A stretch of DNA of 64,000 nt from Mesoflavibacter sp. GTDB lineage: Bacteria; Pseudomonadota; Alphaproteobacteria; UBA8366; Aestuariispiraceae. The stretch lies in the NCBI GenBank assembly GCA_017792345.1, contig CP051228.1:372001-436000 (forward strand). Direction: 5' to 3'. Shown here one piece after another: positions 43,156-52,094 of this stretch. Positions within the stretch are counted from its first letter, which is position 1. Each line of letters starts with the position of its first letter. A program made the translations under genes and the position numbers. Under the pieces are notes generated by a model that searched no databases, had not been told where the DNA came from, and worked only from the letters and a program-made list of their open reading frames with translations.

Positions 43156-45960
43156 TCAGTCCAAGTGCCGCGCACGGGTTTTTCGTGGCTTAGCGGACTG
43201 TGCGGTGAGAGGAGCGGTCATCTTCTCATACATCGCCAAAAGGTATTCCACCCGCTCACTGTCAGAGGTGAAACCCTGTTTACGATAGAGTAGGTCTACG
43301 GCGCGGTCGAGTGCCTGATGGGCTCGACGAAGATTGGCAGGCATCGTGTCGGGATCATAGAGAACGGCAAGCGTTGCGCCAACATGGGAGACACGGGCAT
43401 CAAGGACAGCTTGCGCCAGTGACTCCAACTTGGCCAAACCTGTTTCAGTCAAATGTGGCATTGGAAATGTGTTGTAGACGAGGCCGATGGCGTATCGGTA
43501 TCGGCTCTCCAGGCGCCCGCTGATGTGGCGTAGCCAACTCATATGCATTGCCGAAGTGAGAAGGCCGAAAAGGGGCTTAGTTGCCCCATTCAGCACGAAG
43601 ACTAGATCGCTTGGGATGGTTGGGGGCTCTAGCCAACCGATGGGAACATACTCCCGGCGCTCTGAACTGACCTTCGGCACCACGAGGAATGGCGAAGTGG
43701 GTATAACGTTAACGTGATAGAGTGTTGGCGTAGCGGCCAGAGCCCTGGTCGGCTTGCTATTGCTCCTGAGACGAATGTCTCGCACCTTTGCAATTCGGTC
43801 TTTTATGTGCGGCAGTTTGCTCAGGGTTGTTGGCGACGCATCATGGAGAGCCAAAATCCAGCGTTCACCACCATTTATGAATTCCTGGCCGCCGACAAAA
43901 GGTCGCAAGAAGGGCTTAGCGCCTGGTTCGACGGCAAGGAGTTCGTTTCGTTCCTGACCAGAGAAGATAAAGTTTCCACCATCAATGGGCTTGGAGCCAA
44001 TGATTAGTTTCGGCAATCCGTTCAGAGGCTTAGAAGTCTCACGTACCACCGCATGGGGATCGGCCAACGAGCCAGCATCGAAAAGGTAGGGCGAGATCGC
44101 GGAGTGGGTACTGGTATGCGGCTCACCGTTAATGTCATCATAGGAGAACAGAATTTTCTCCTTCGGCACTATGCCGTTGGTCGCCAGTCCGATTATGACA
44201 ACATGTACATGCGCTTTGCCACGCGCGTCCGATCCCCAGGCAAAAGTGCGATGCGCGAATGCAATTTCCATCTTACAGCGGTCGAACAAGATGGGCCAAA
44301 GCTGTGCCACTTGTTCACCCTGAGTGATAGAGTTAGTCGACACAAAGCCGATGGATGCCTTTCCGCTTTGGATGAATTCGGCGGCCTTGATAAACCAAGC
44401 AGTGACGTAGTCGAGCGTCCCACCGTTCTTGCCAAGCGCCGCGATACGGCGCACCTGCGCGCGCTGCGTGTCGCTCTGATACTTCGCGCCGATGAAGGGC
44501 GGGTTGCCAAAAACGAAGGCGCATTTTTTAGGCGGCAGGATTTCAGCCCAATCAGTTTCTAACGCATCTCCATGCACGATATGTGGCGATTTCTTAAGAG
44601 GAATGCGCACGAAGCTCTGTCCAAATTCAAGACTGAGCCGATTATTCATGATGTGGTCCATCATCCATAGGGCGGTTTCGGCAATGCGGGCGGGGAACTC
44701 CCCGATTTCGATTCCGTAGAACTGATCGACGTTCAGCAGCGACAGGTCTGCGGCGTCCAACTCCTTCTGACCTTCGGCAGTGCGGTAAGCTCGCAATTCG
44801 CGGATCAGTTCGATCTCGAGAACGCGCAATTCGCGGTAGGCAATGATCAGAAAATTGCCGCAGCCACATGCAGGATCGAAGAACGTCATGTCTGCAAGAC
44901 GCTGGTGAAATGCCAGCAACTCCGTGCGGCGGCGGTTATCCTTGCGGGACTTCAACCGTTCGAATTCGGCCCGCAAATTGGACATGAAAAGAGGTTCGAT
45001 GACTTTGAGGATGTTTTTCTCTGTCGTGTAATGCGCGCCTTGTGCTCGGCGCTCGTCCTTGTCCATAATCGACTGAAAGAGCGAGCCGAAAATCGCAGGT
45101 GATATGCCGGACCAGTCGAACCGGCAGGCAGCAATAAGCCGCTTGCGCATCTCAGTATCGAAGGAAGGTATCAATAATGGCGCACGGAATAGGTCGCCAT
45201 TGACGTAGGGAAAACGAGCAAGATCGGTGTCGAGGTTCTTCGGACGACTTTCCTCTGGCGTGTTGAGCACCTGAAAAAGCTGGGCTAACCATCCGCCAAG
45301 GTCCGAGCCGTCCTCACGCGTGCGATTTTCAAGCAGGTCTAGAAAAATGTCTCGCGGTTCGAAAATGCCGGTATCGTCAGCGAACAAGCAAAAAACGGAG
45401 CGGACAAGGAACTGTTCTAAATCATGACCAGTATAGCCTGCCTCTTCTAGACTGTCGTGTAGCTTGCCCACGAGTTCGGAAGCAGCGATGTTGACTGGGT
45501 CCTGATCCTTGAAACTGCGTTTCTGTACGCCAAGGATGAAACCAAATTTCTCGACATGGCGGGGAAGATCGGCCAGCGAGATCAATACTTCATTATCCTC
45601 TTCGAGGTCGTACAGCTCAAATGTTTGAAAGTCGCTCAGGAGGATGTATCGGGGTAAATCCGTGTCCTTCAGACCTGGGAAGTAGTCAAGCGCCTGAACC
45701 TTGGCTTTCTTAAGATTTCGGCCAACACTCTTCTGTTCGACGAGCAAGACGCCTTTCCAGAACAGATCGATGAAGCCGCGCCGGTCGCCAAGGTTCTTAA
45801 CAGGCTCCTCAAAACTTGCGACACGGCGCACAGGAACGCCAAACACTTCGAAAAAATCGCGGTAGAATAGTTGGGTTTGCCCTTTCTCATAACCTTCCCC
45901 AGCCCATTCAGACGCAAACGCAGCCGCACGGATGCGGATTTCATTCCAAGACAAGCGCAT
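43156..45960 (-). CDS. MmeI-like type IIL restriction-modification enzyme
   Basis: A 934-residue single-chain enzyme. The N-terminal nuclease has Asp65, nine residues, then Glu75-Gln-Lys77 (D-x9-ExK), the spacing of MmeI. A helical connector follows, then the gamma-type adenine methyltransferase: SAM motif DPACGCGNFLIIA (about 362-374) and catalytic NPPF (about 475). The C-terminal third has the target-recognition region. These enzymes cut at a fixed distance from their site and methylate one strand for protection. The GC content is clearly lower than in neighbours and it has no partner gene, as expected for stand-alone, laterally spread members. Confidence 0.85.
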   Translation of the reverse strand: MRLSWNEIRIRAAAFASEWAGEGYEKGQTQLFYRDFFEVFGVPVRRVASFEEPVKNLGDRRGFIDLFWKGVLLVEQKSVGRNLKKAKVQALDYFPGLKDTDLPRYILLSDFQTFELYDLEEDNEVLISLADLPRHVEKFGFILGVQKRSFKDQDPVNIAASELVGKLHDSLEEAGYTGHDLEQFLVRSVFCLFADDTGIFEPRDIFLDLLENRTREDGSDLGGWLAQLFQVLNTPEESRPKNLDTDLARFPYVNGDLFRAPLLIPSFDTEMRKRLIAACRFDWSGISPAIFGSLFQSIMDKDERRAQGAHYTTEKNILKVIEPLFMSNLRAEFERLKSRKDNRRRTELLAFHQRLADMTFFDPACGCGNFLIIAYRELRVLEIELIRELRAYRTAEGQKELDAADLSLLNVDQFYGIEIGEFPARIAETALWMMDHIMNNRLSLEFGQSFVRIPLKKSPHIVHGDALETDWAEILPPKKCAFVFGNPPFIGAKYQSDTQRAQVRRIAALGKNGGTLDYVTAWFIKAAEFIQSGKASIGFVSTNSITQGEQVAQLWPILFDRCKMEIAFAHRTFAWGSDARGKAHVHVVIIGLATNGIVPKEKILFSYDDINGEPHTSTHSAISPYLFDAGSLADPHAVVRETSKPLNGLPKLIIGSKPIDGGNFIFSGQERNELLAVEPGAKPFLRPFVGGQEFINGGERWILALHDASPTTLSKLPHIKDRIAKVRDIRLRSNSKPTRALAATPTLYHVNVIPTSPFLVVPKVSSERREYVPIGWLEPPTIPSDLVFVLNGATKPLFGLLTSAMHMSWLRHISGRLESRYRYAIGLVYNTFPMPHLTETGLAKLESLAQAVLDARVSHVGATLAVLYDPDTMPANLRRAHQALDRAVDLLYRKQGFTSDSERVEYLLAMYEKMTAPLTAQSAKPRKTRARHLD

Positions 45961-46373
45961 TGCTAATCTAACCTCTCATTATCATTTCACTGTCTTGGCG
46001 TACCTTGGCGAGAGTCAGGGACAATCAAACAGTTCCCCGGCGTGAAGTCGTTCGTCTGTCCTTTATCCGGGCAACCGGCTTGTTTGGCGACCTTATGCCA
46101 CCGCGCCACTTTTCCTTGCTCTTGCAGTGTGGGGGATTTGCGCGAAATCGCAAATAGGTATACTCGCAACATTTGCGAAGGATCGGCGACGAGCAAAGCC
46201 GGTCGCCTATAGAATTCTAGTTCATTTGGTTTCCTTCCGAGTTCGGGCGGCTTCGGTGTAACTGCAAATAGCTGAGCAAAGCTCAACACAAACACTCCCT
46301 GTTGAACCCTACTCGCCCCTGCCTATTATGCGGGACGTAAACTTGGTGCGATTGGGACAAGTGAGGGCGTGGC
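45961..46373. other. Intergenic region upstream of the MmeI-like gene
   Basis: About 413 bases of intermediate GC. It must hold the minus-strand promoter of the restriction gene and the plus-strand promoter of the lipoprotein gene. A 102-codon GTG-initiated minus-strand frame (45987-46295) is preceded by AGGGAG but resembles no family and has atypical composition; I leave it as possible only. No repeat or terminator was recognised. Confidence 0.4.
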
Positions 46374-46895
46374 ATGCGCGGTTGGTTCTCAGGGTTGGCG
46401 GCGTTGCTTTTGTTGGCGGGGTGTACGTCGGTGAAGTCGGTCGACACGGTGTCGGCGCAGGCGGTTTTGGAGCGCAGTGGGGCGGCGCTGATCGGGGTGT
46501 CGCCGGATGGTCGGTATAATGCGACCGTCTATCACGGGTCGGGGCAGTTGGTGTCGAGCCTGGTCCTGACGGCCTTTGCGCCGCATCTGTCGAAGGTTGA
46601 GATTGGCAAGCCCTGGCCGGACCAGGCGGCGGCGCTGGCCGAGGCGCGGGAGCGCGGGGCGCGGTATCTGATCCTGCCGAATATCTTGCATTGGGAAGAC
46701 CGGGCGACGGCCTGGTCGGGCCTGCCGGACCGCGCGACGGTGCTGTTGACGGTGATCGAGGTCGAGACCGGAGCGGTGCTGGACACCGCGACCATCGACG
46801 GGCGCAGCGCCATCGTGACCTTTCTGTCGGAAACGCCGCAGGACCTGCTGCGCGAGCCGATCAAGCAGTATGCGCGGCAGGTCAGCGGAGCATAA
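46374..46895 (+). CDS. DUF4823-type lipoprotein
   Basis: A 173-residue protein with a lipoprotein signal: hydrophobic LAALLLLAGC, with the lipobox cysteine at 17. The mature part (SVDTVSAQAVLERSGAALIGVSPDGRYNATVYHGSGQ, then YLILPNILHWEDRATAWSGLPDRATVLLTVIEV) matches DUF4823, a family of unknown role in proteobacterial envelopes. It stands alone, with a strong terminator some 180 bases downstream. Confidence 0.8.
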   Translation: MRGWFSGLAALLLLAGCTSVKSVDTVSAQAVLERSGAALIGVSPDGRYNATVYHGSGQLVSSLVLTAFAPHLSKVEIGKPWPDQAAALAEARERGARYLILPNILHWEDRATAWSGLPDRATVLLTVIEVETGAVLDTATIDGRSAIVTFLSETPQDLLREPIKQYARQVSGA

Positions 46896-47401
46896 GCCTG
46901 CTCAACTTCTCTATTGAATTTTTATCCGGCCTATAGAATATTAGTTGCACAAGACACAACCTCGTACTTGCAGCGAAGTCTGCGAGGTGAGCCGAAAAAA
47001 ACGCCCGAAGTGGTGTGGGGAGCCTGATCGGCGAACCCGGCTTGAAGGGCCAAAGTGCCCAGTAGTAGAAAGCTTTTTTGGCCCCGGGGGGGGACGCCCC
47101 CCCGGGGCCATTACTTTTTTGAAACTAGAACAGTCTTTTGGCTTCTTGATCCAGGCCCACCAGTCTAAGCGCTGTTGTCCCGCATTCGTGGTCCGACCCA
47201 TCTGTCAGAGTTGGACGCTCTAGGGTGCCCTGCCGAGCCGTCGGGAGCGTAGGGTAGGCCAACCCAACAAGGCTCGGCAAACGTCCGTTCCATGTCACAG
47301 CTTGCCCTCCCCCTTCCCTCCTCAGCCGGCGACCGATTAACCAAGAGCGGACACTACCGATATCCGGATGAAGTTTGAGGGGTCAGGTCACGGGCCCAAT
47401 A
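46896..47401. other. Intergenic region with terminator and inverted repeats
   Basis: About 506 bases without a supported gene. It holds the bidirectional terminator at 47074-47120 and a further inverted repeat, TGCCGAGCC (47231-47239) and GGCTCGGCA (47271-47279), 31 bases apart. The lower-GC mixed composition and repeats suggest relics of a mobile element, but no transposase fragment was recognised. Confidence 0.45.
47074..47120. terminator. Very stable bidirectional terminator
   Basis: A perfect 14-bp stem, TGGCCCCGGGGGGG (47079-47092) with its complement at 47097-47110, and a GACG loop. TTACTTTTTT follows on the plus strand and, read on the minus strand, the AAAAAA complement of TTTTTT (47074-47079) gives a T-run-free but A-flanked mirror; the plus-strand direction is therefore the better terminator. 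It separates the lipoprotein transcript from the convergent aromatic operon. Confidence 0.7.
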
Positions 47402-47803
47402 CTATTCGGCGCCGGCGCCTATAAACCCTACGGCCTCGATCTCGACCTTCAGTTCCGGAGTCGCCAATTCCTTGATCCCGATCAGGGAGCAGCACGGAAA
47501 GTCGCCGGTGAAGAACTCAGCCCTCGCCTTCCAGACTTCTTCGCGTTCCGTGATGTCGGTGACGAAGATCGTCAGCTTGGCGATATCGTTCATCTTGCCG
47601 CCGGCGGCCTCCACCATGCCTTGAATCTTCTCAAAGGTCCGCTTCGTCTGCGAATACATGTCCTTTCCGCCCATGACATTGCCTGCCAGGTCGTGGGCGG
47701 TCATGCCGGACACGAAGAACTGATCGCCGACGCGCTTGCAGTTCGACCATGTGCCGGGTTTCGGTTCCTTGACCTTGTCGCTGAGAATGCGCTGCATCTT
47801 CAT
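47402..47803 (-). CDS. RidA-like protein lacking the canonical arginine
   Basis: A 133-residue RidA/YjgF-fold protein (GDQFFVSGMTAHDLAGNVMGGKDMYSQTKRTFEKIQGMVEAAGGKMNDIAKLTIFVTDI). In RidA the catalytic arginine lies just before the KIEIEA strand; here the matching stretch reads IKELATPELKVEIEA, so it is absent. The protein is thus probably not a standard enamine/imine deaminase. It ends the gentisate operon, overlapping the hydrolase gene by ATGA. RidA-fold proteins occur in several aromatic pathways, for example as 2-aminomuconate deaminase. Confidence 0.85.
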   Translation of the reverse strand: MKMQRILSDKVKEPKPGTWSNCKRVGDQFFVSGMTAHDLAGNVMGGKDMYSQTKRTFEKIQGMVEAAGGKMNDIAKLTIFVTDITEREEVWKARAEFFTGDFPCCSLIGIKELATPELKVEIEAVGFIGAGAE

Positions 47804-48687
47804 GGTGTTTGGTCTCCTAGTTGTTTGAGGATGAAATTGAACGGGGCGCTTCCCGGCGCACCGATATCGGCGATGACGCTGAAATGATGACGATCCGGCA
47901 CGATTGCGGTCTCCGCCGACCGGCCGCTTTCACGGAGCAGCGACGCGAAGTCTTTCGTCTGCGCCTGGAAACCGCCCGGTTCGCCGTCGCCGATGCCCAG
48001 AAACACCGGGACCGAGGCCGGCGGCAATTTGCGGATCGGGCTGCAGTCGGCAATGGTCGCATCGTCCAGATTCAGCCATTCGTCGGCATAGCTGCCGCGC
48101 AACGGCGCCAGATCGTAAAGGCCGCTGAAGGCGCAGAGCCCACGGATCCAATGCACATCCAGTCCCGCGGCCGCCAGACCGTCGGCGGAGGCGGCCATCG
48201 CCGCCAAATGCCCGCCGGCCGAATTGCCGGCGATCACCATGCGCTGCAGGTCCAGCCCCTGCGCGATGCCGTTCGCTCCAAGCCAGGCCATGGCCCTGAA
48301 GATGCTGTCCACAATCTCCCTGAGCGAGGCCGCCGGGGCCAGGGGATAGCCGATCGACACGAAGGCGATGCCCCGTTCCGTGAAATGCGGGGCGAGGCAG
48401 GCTCGATCTTCCGGTCGTCCACCTTTCCACCAGCCGCCGTGAATGAATGCGACGAATGGCACGCTGCCCGGCATGTCCGGCTTGAAGAGTTCCAGGCGCT
48501 CCCGGGGATCCGGGCCGTATCGCAGGCCCAGAACCGCGTTCGGGCCGTTCCGGACGGCCTCGCTTCGGACGGCATAGTCCTTCAGCACGTCCGGAACGTC
48601 ACCGCGTTCCATGTCCAACCAGTAATCCGATGCGTCCATCTGCCCCGCATCCATCTGCCCTGCATCCATTTGCCCAGAATCCTTCAT
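47800..48687 (-). CDS. Alpha/beta hydrolase, kynurenine-formamidase-like
   Basis: A 295-residue esterase-type enzyme: oxyanion-hole motif HGGWW, nucleophile GNSAGG, an Asp in FLGIGDGE and His in DRHHFSVI as likely catalytic residues. It resembles bacterial kynurenine formamidase and carboxylesterases of the HGGW type. The N-terminus begins with three copies of GQMDA, encoded by a 15-base tandem repeat, so the true start may lie within or after the repeat. It is in the aromatic operon, 24 bases after the last Liv gene, and might release the free aromatic acid from an ester or amide. Confidence 0.8.
   Translation of the reverse strand: MKDSGQMDAGQMDAGQMDASDYWLDMERGDVPDVLKDYAVRSEAVRNGPNAVLGLRYGPDPRERLELFKPDMPGSVPFVAFIHGGWWKGGRPEDRACLAPHFTERGIAFVSIGYPLAPAASLREIVDSIFRAMAWLGANGIAQGLDLQRMVIAGNSAGGHLAAMAASADGLAAAGLDVHWIRGLCAFSGLYDLAPLRGSYADEWLNLDDATIADCSPIRKLPPASVPVFLGIGDGEPGGFQAQTKDFASLLRESGRSAETAIVPDRHHFSVIADIGAPGSAPFNFILKQLGDQTP
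48631..48675 (+). repeat. Three 15-bp tandem repeats in the hydrolase N-terminus
   Basis: Units at 48631-48645, 48646-48660 and 48661-48675, consensus TGCATCCATCTGCCC with one or two differences each. As 15 is a multiple of three, unit gain or loss keeps frame and changes only the number of GQMDA blocks. Confidence 0.85.
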
Positions 48688-48711
48688 GCCACGATTGCGG
48701 TCCGGTGCCCG

Positions 48712-49398
48712 TCACACGCTGATCAGAATTTCGACCTTGTCCCGTTCGGCGGCCAGCGCCGTGGTGTCGCCGCTCCAGGCGATGCGGCCTTTCTCGACGA
48801 CATAGTGCCGGTTCGCCAGTTGGCGCAGCCGGTCGATATGCTTGTCGATGACCAGGATCGACTGCCCCTCGCGCTTCAGCGTCTCCAAGCTGCTCCAGAT
48901 TTCCTCCCGGACGACCGGCGCCAGGCCCTCGGTCGCTTCATCGAGGATCAGAAGGCGCGGGTTCAGCATCAGTGCCCGGCCGATGGCGAGCATCTGTTGT
49001 TCGCCGCCGGACAGTTGGTTGCCCATGTTGCGTGCCCGTTCGCTGAGCCGCGGAAACAGGCCGTGCACGCGGTTCAGATCCCACGGTCCCGGCCGCCGGG
49101 TCGCCAGCAGGTTCTCCTCCACCGTCAAGTTCGGAAAGACGCGGCGTCCTTCGGGTACGAGCCCGATCCCCAAGCCCGCGACCCGGTGGGCCGGCAGCCC
49201 TGTGATGTCCTTGCCATCGAACCGGACATTGCCGTGCAGCTTGTCCTTCAGGCCCAGGATCGACATGACCGTTGTCGACTTGCCCATGCCGTTGCGACCC
49301 ATCAGGGTCACGACTTCGCCCGCCCCGACGGTCAGTGAAATCGAATGCAGAACCTTGCTGCGGCCATAGGCTACACCGAGATTTTCGACCTCAAGCAT
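48712..49398 (-). CDS. Liv-type ABC transporter ATP-binding protein, LivF-like
   Basis: A 228-residue ATPase: Walker A GRNGMGKST, signature LSGGEQQMLAIGRAL, Walker B LLILDEATEGLAP, which is diagnostic of LivF (the EGLAP). The ATG at 49398 starts MLEVENLGVAYG, and the gene overlaps livG by 8 bases. The usual switch His is in VIDKHIDRL, as in LivF. Part of the aromatic-acid uptake system inferred from its operon partners. Confidence 0.88.
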   Translation of the reverse strand: MLEVENLGVAYGRSKVLHSISLTVGAGEVVTLMGRNGMGKSTTVMSILGLKDKLHGNVRFDGKDITGLPAHRVAGLGIGLVPEGRRVFPNLTVEENLLATRRPGPWDLNRVHGLFPRLSERARNMGNQLSGGEQQMLAIGRALMLNPRLLILDEATEGLAPVVREEIWSSLETLKREGQSILVIDKHIDRLRQLANRHYVVEKGRIAWSGDTTALAAERDKVEILISV

Positions 49399-50152
49399 GG
49401 GCGTCGCCCTCCGTTCCCAGATAGGCGTCGCGGACATTGGGGTCCTTGCGGATATCATTGACCGTTCCGGAGGCGATGATGCGGCCGAAGCTCAACACAC
49501 TGACGCAGTCCGCCAAGGCGAAAACAGCCTCCATGTCATGTTCGATCAACAGCATGGTGACGTGCCCCTTCAGGGAGTGAAGCAGAGACACCATGCCGTC
49601 CGCCTCGTCTCGCCCCAGTCCGGCCAGCGGTTCGTCGAGAAGCATCAGAACGGGGTCCGACGCCAATGCCATCGCGACCTCAAGCTGGCGCTGTTCGCCA
49701 TGGGACAGCTCGCCGGCAAGCCGGTCGGATCGATCCGCGAGCCCTACCTTCGACAATTCCTCCATGGCCCGGCTGCGCGCCCGCGGATAGGCGATGGCCG
49801 GCCGCCAGAAACTCAGCCATCCACCATCGCGAAGCTGACTGGCCAGAAGGACGTTCTCGAGCACACTGAAATCCGGGCACAGGCTGGTCACCTGATACGA
49901 CCGTGCCATACCGAGCCGGACACGCGCCGGCGTCGCCAGTGCGGTTACGTCCTCGCCCTGAAAAACGATCCGACCCGAATCCGGCCGTAAGGCGCCCATC
50001 AGCTGCGCAATCAGCGTCGTCTTTCCGGCTCCATTCGGTCCGATGATCGCGTGCAGCGTTCCTGGTGGAACGCTCAACGATACATCGTCGGTCGCGGCCA
50101 GACCGCCGAACCGCTTGTTGAGACCTTCAACCGAGAGAATGGGGTCAACCAT
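49391..50152 (-). CDS. Liv-type ABC transporter ATP-binding protein, LivG-like
   Basis: A 253-residue ATPase: Walker A GPNGAGKTT, signature LSHGEQRQLEVAMAL, Walker B LMLLDEPLAGLG and switch histidine in IEHDMEAVF, all typical of LivG. It overlaps the livM-like gene by 8 bases. GGAGGCGC precedes the ATG. It pairs with the LivF-like ATPase. Confidence 0.88.
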   Translation of the reverse strand: MVDPILSVEGLNKRFGGLAATDDVSLSVPPGTLHAIIGPNGAGKTTLIAQLMGALRPDSGRIVFQGEDVTALATPARVRLGMARSYQVTSLCPDFSVLENVLLASQLRDGGWLSFWRPAIAYPRARSRAMEELSKVGLADRSDRLAGELSHGEQRQLEVAMALASDPVLMLLDEPLAGLGRDEADGMVSLLHSLKGHVTMLLIEHDMEAVFALADCVSVLSFGRIIASGTVNDIRKDPNVRDAYLGTEGDAHA

Positions 50153-51101
50153 GATTGCGCCTCCTGGACAGCAGGCCCATCACGCCCTGCGGCGTGTAAA
50201 GCGCGACGGCGATCAGGATGGCGCCGACCGGGATGGCCCAGTATTCGGTGATGCCGGATAGCACCTCTTCCAGGGCCAGGAAGGCAACCGTCCCGGCCAG
50301 AGGCCCGAACACGCTGCCGAGGCCGCCGAGGACGACCATGACGATCAAGTCGCCGGAGCGTGTCCAATGCAGCATCGCGGGACTGACGAAACCGGCATGG
50401 TTCGCCATTAGGAACCCGGCCCCGCCGGCGATGACCCCAGCGACGGTGAACGCGACAAGGCGAACCCGGAACGGTTCGTACCCCATGGCGCGGGTTCGGG
50501 CCTCGTTGACCTTCGCGGAACGCAGGACCAATCCGAAACGGGAACTCGACAGCCGGGCGACCAGGAACATGGACGCCGTCAAATAGGCCGCCGACACCCA
50601 GTAGATCAGATAGTGTCCGCTGAGTGCCTGCCCCAGGAATCGGCTCTTCGCGAAGACCGTCATGCCATCGTCTCCGCCATAGTCATAGGCGCCGACGGCG
50701 GCCAGATAGAACATCTGCCCGATCGCCAGGGTGATCATCAGAAAGTAGATGCCTTTGGTGCGCAGGCTGACCAGGCCGACGAACAGCGCGACCAGAACGG
50801 ACAGCACCAGGACGGCGACCAACTGCAGGAACCCGTTCGACAGCCAGGTCATGCCGTCATTGAAGGCGTGGTGGCTGGCGATCCCGACGACATATCCGCC
50901 GATGCCGATGAAAACGGCATGGCCCAGACTGATCAAACCGCCATACCCCATGATCAGATTGGTAGCGACCGCCGCCGAGGCCAGGATCAGGCAACGCGAG
51001 GCCAGCGACAGCAGGAAGAGATCGTCCAGCCAATAGGCGATAGGCGGCACGGCGCAGAGCAGACCGATCAGAATCGCAAAGGAAACAAGCTGTTTGCGCA
51101 T
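50145..51101 (-). CDS. Liv-type ABC transporter permease, LivM-like
   Basis: A 318-residue permease with about nine membrane helices; ATNLIMGYGGLISLGHAVFIGIGGYV is the family hallmark. The EAA-like loop is around SAKVNEARTRAMGYEPFRVRLVAF. The ATG at 51101 overlaps the LivH-like stop (TGATG). It forms the channel with LivH. Confidence 0.88.
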   Translation of the reverse strand: MRKQLVSFAILIGLLCAVPPIAYWLDDLFLLSLASRCLILASAAVATNLIMGYGGLISLGHAVFIGIGGYVVGIASHHAFNDGMTWLSNGFLQLVAVLVLSVLVALFVGLVSLRTKGIYFLMITLAIGQMFYLAAVGAYDYGGDDGMTVFAKSRFLGQALSGHYLIYWVSAAYLTASMFLVARLSSSRFGLVLRSAKVNEARTRAMGYEPFRVRLVAFTVAGVIAGGAGFLMANHAGFVSPAMLHWTRSGDLIVMVVLGGLGSVFGPLAGTVAFLALEEVLSGITEYWAIPVGAILIAVALYTPQGVMGLLSRRRNHG

Positions 51102-52033
51102 CAACCGGCCCTCCGTGCAAAAAGGCCCTCTGGTCGCACGACCAGCACGCACGCCATCAAGAGATAGATCAGCATGCCCGACAGGGACGGGGCCAACGCG
51201 GCGGAGACGGAATCACCGGCCAGGAAGGAGATGATCGCTGCCATGTAGGATCGGCCCAAAGTGTCAATGAATCCGATCAGCAGCGCCGCCCAGAAGGCGC
51301 CTTTGACATTGCCGACCCCGCCCAGAACGATCACCACGAAGGCGATAATCAGGATCGGTTCGCCCATTCCGATCGTCGCGGACATGATCGGTGCGGCCAG
51401 CGCGCCGGACAGTCCGGCCAGCGCCGCGCCGAGTCCGAAGACAAAGGTGAACAGCAACCCGATATTGACCCCCAGCCCCCGAACCATATCGCGATCACTG
51501 GCCCCGGCCCTGATCAGCATTCCGATCCTCGTTTTGACAATCAGCACATAAAGAAAGACCGAGACGACGATTCCGCAGACGATGAAGACAAAGCGATAGA
51601 GCGAGTAATCGAGCCCCGGCAGCAGGGGCACCGAACGGTTCAGCGCATCGGGCAGGGCGAGAGAAAGACCCTGCGCGCCCCAAAGCGCTCGGGCGACCTC
51701 GTTGAGGATGAGAATGAACCCGAAAGTGACCAAGACCTGGTCCAGGTGATGGCGCTTGTAGAAATGACGCAGAACGGTGACTTCCATCAGGAAGCCAAGC
51801 GCCATCGTCAGCACGATCGCCACCACGACAGCGAGATAGAAGTTTCCCGTCTCACCCGCGACCCAGGCAGCGATGAAGGCGCCGAACATGAACTGGGACC
51901 CGTGGGCCAGGTTGACGAGATCCATGATCCCGAAAACCAGCGTCAGGCCGGCCGTGATCATGAACAGCATCATTCCGAACTGCAGCGCGTTGAGCGATTG
52001 TTCGAGAAACAGAAGCGTTGCGGTGTCAGGCAT
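51101..52033 (-). CDS. Liv-type ABC transporter permease, LivH-like
   Basis: A 310-residue permease with about eight helices: ITAGLTLVFGIMDLVNLAHGSQFMFGAF and VTFGFILILNEVARALWG are standard LivH patterns; GASDRDMVRGLGVN gives the coupling loop. It follows the binding-protein gene after a hairpin region of about 60 bases. Confidence 0.88.
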   Translation of the reverse strand: MPDTATLLFLEQSLNALQFGMMLFMITAGLTLVFGIMDLVNLAHGSQFMFGAFIAAWVAGETGNFYLAVVVAIVLTMALGFLMEVTVLRHFYKRHHLDQVLVTFGFILILNEVARALWGAQGLSLALPDALNRSVPLLPGLDYSLYRFVFIVCGIVVSVFLYVLIVKTRIGMLIRAGASDRDMVRGLGVNIGLLFTFVFGLGAALAGLSGALAAPIMSATIGMGEPILIIAFVVIVLGGVGNVKGAFWAALLIGFIDTLGRSYMAAIISFLAGDSVSAALAPSLSGMLIYLLMACVLVVRPEGLFARRAG

Positions 52034-52060
52034 CGAGATCTCCAGGGAAGCCGGGTGGAC

Positions 52061-52086
52061 GGCCCCGCCTTTGTGGCGGCGGGGCC
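52061..52086 (-). promoter_or_regulatory. Intercistronic hairpin between binding protein and LivH genes
   Basis: GGCCCCGCC (52061-52069) pairs with GGCGGGGCC (52078-52086) over an 8-base loop. No T run follows on the minus strand. A likely role is to protect the upstream binding-protein mRNA from 3' decay so that more of that protein is made than of the permeases. Confidence 0.5.
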
Positions 52087-52094
52087 GAACCGGA

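Noticed and set aside
45987-46295. 102-codon minus-strand frame upstream of the MmeI-like gene
   Set aside because: GTG start, no recognisable domain, odd residue composition; kept only as a remark on the intergenic region.
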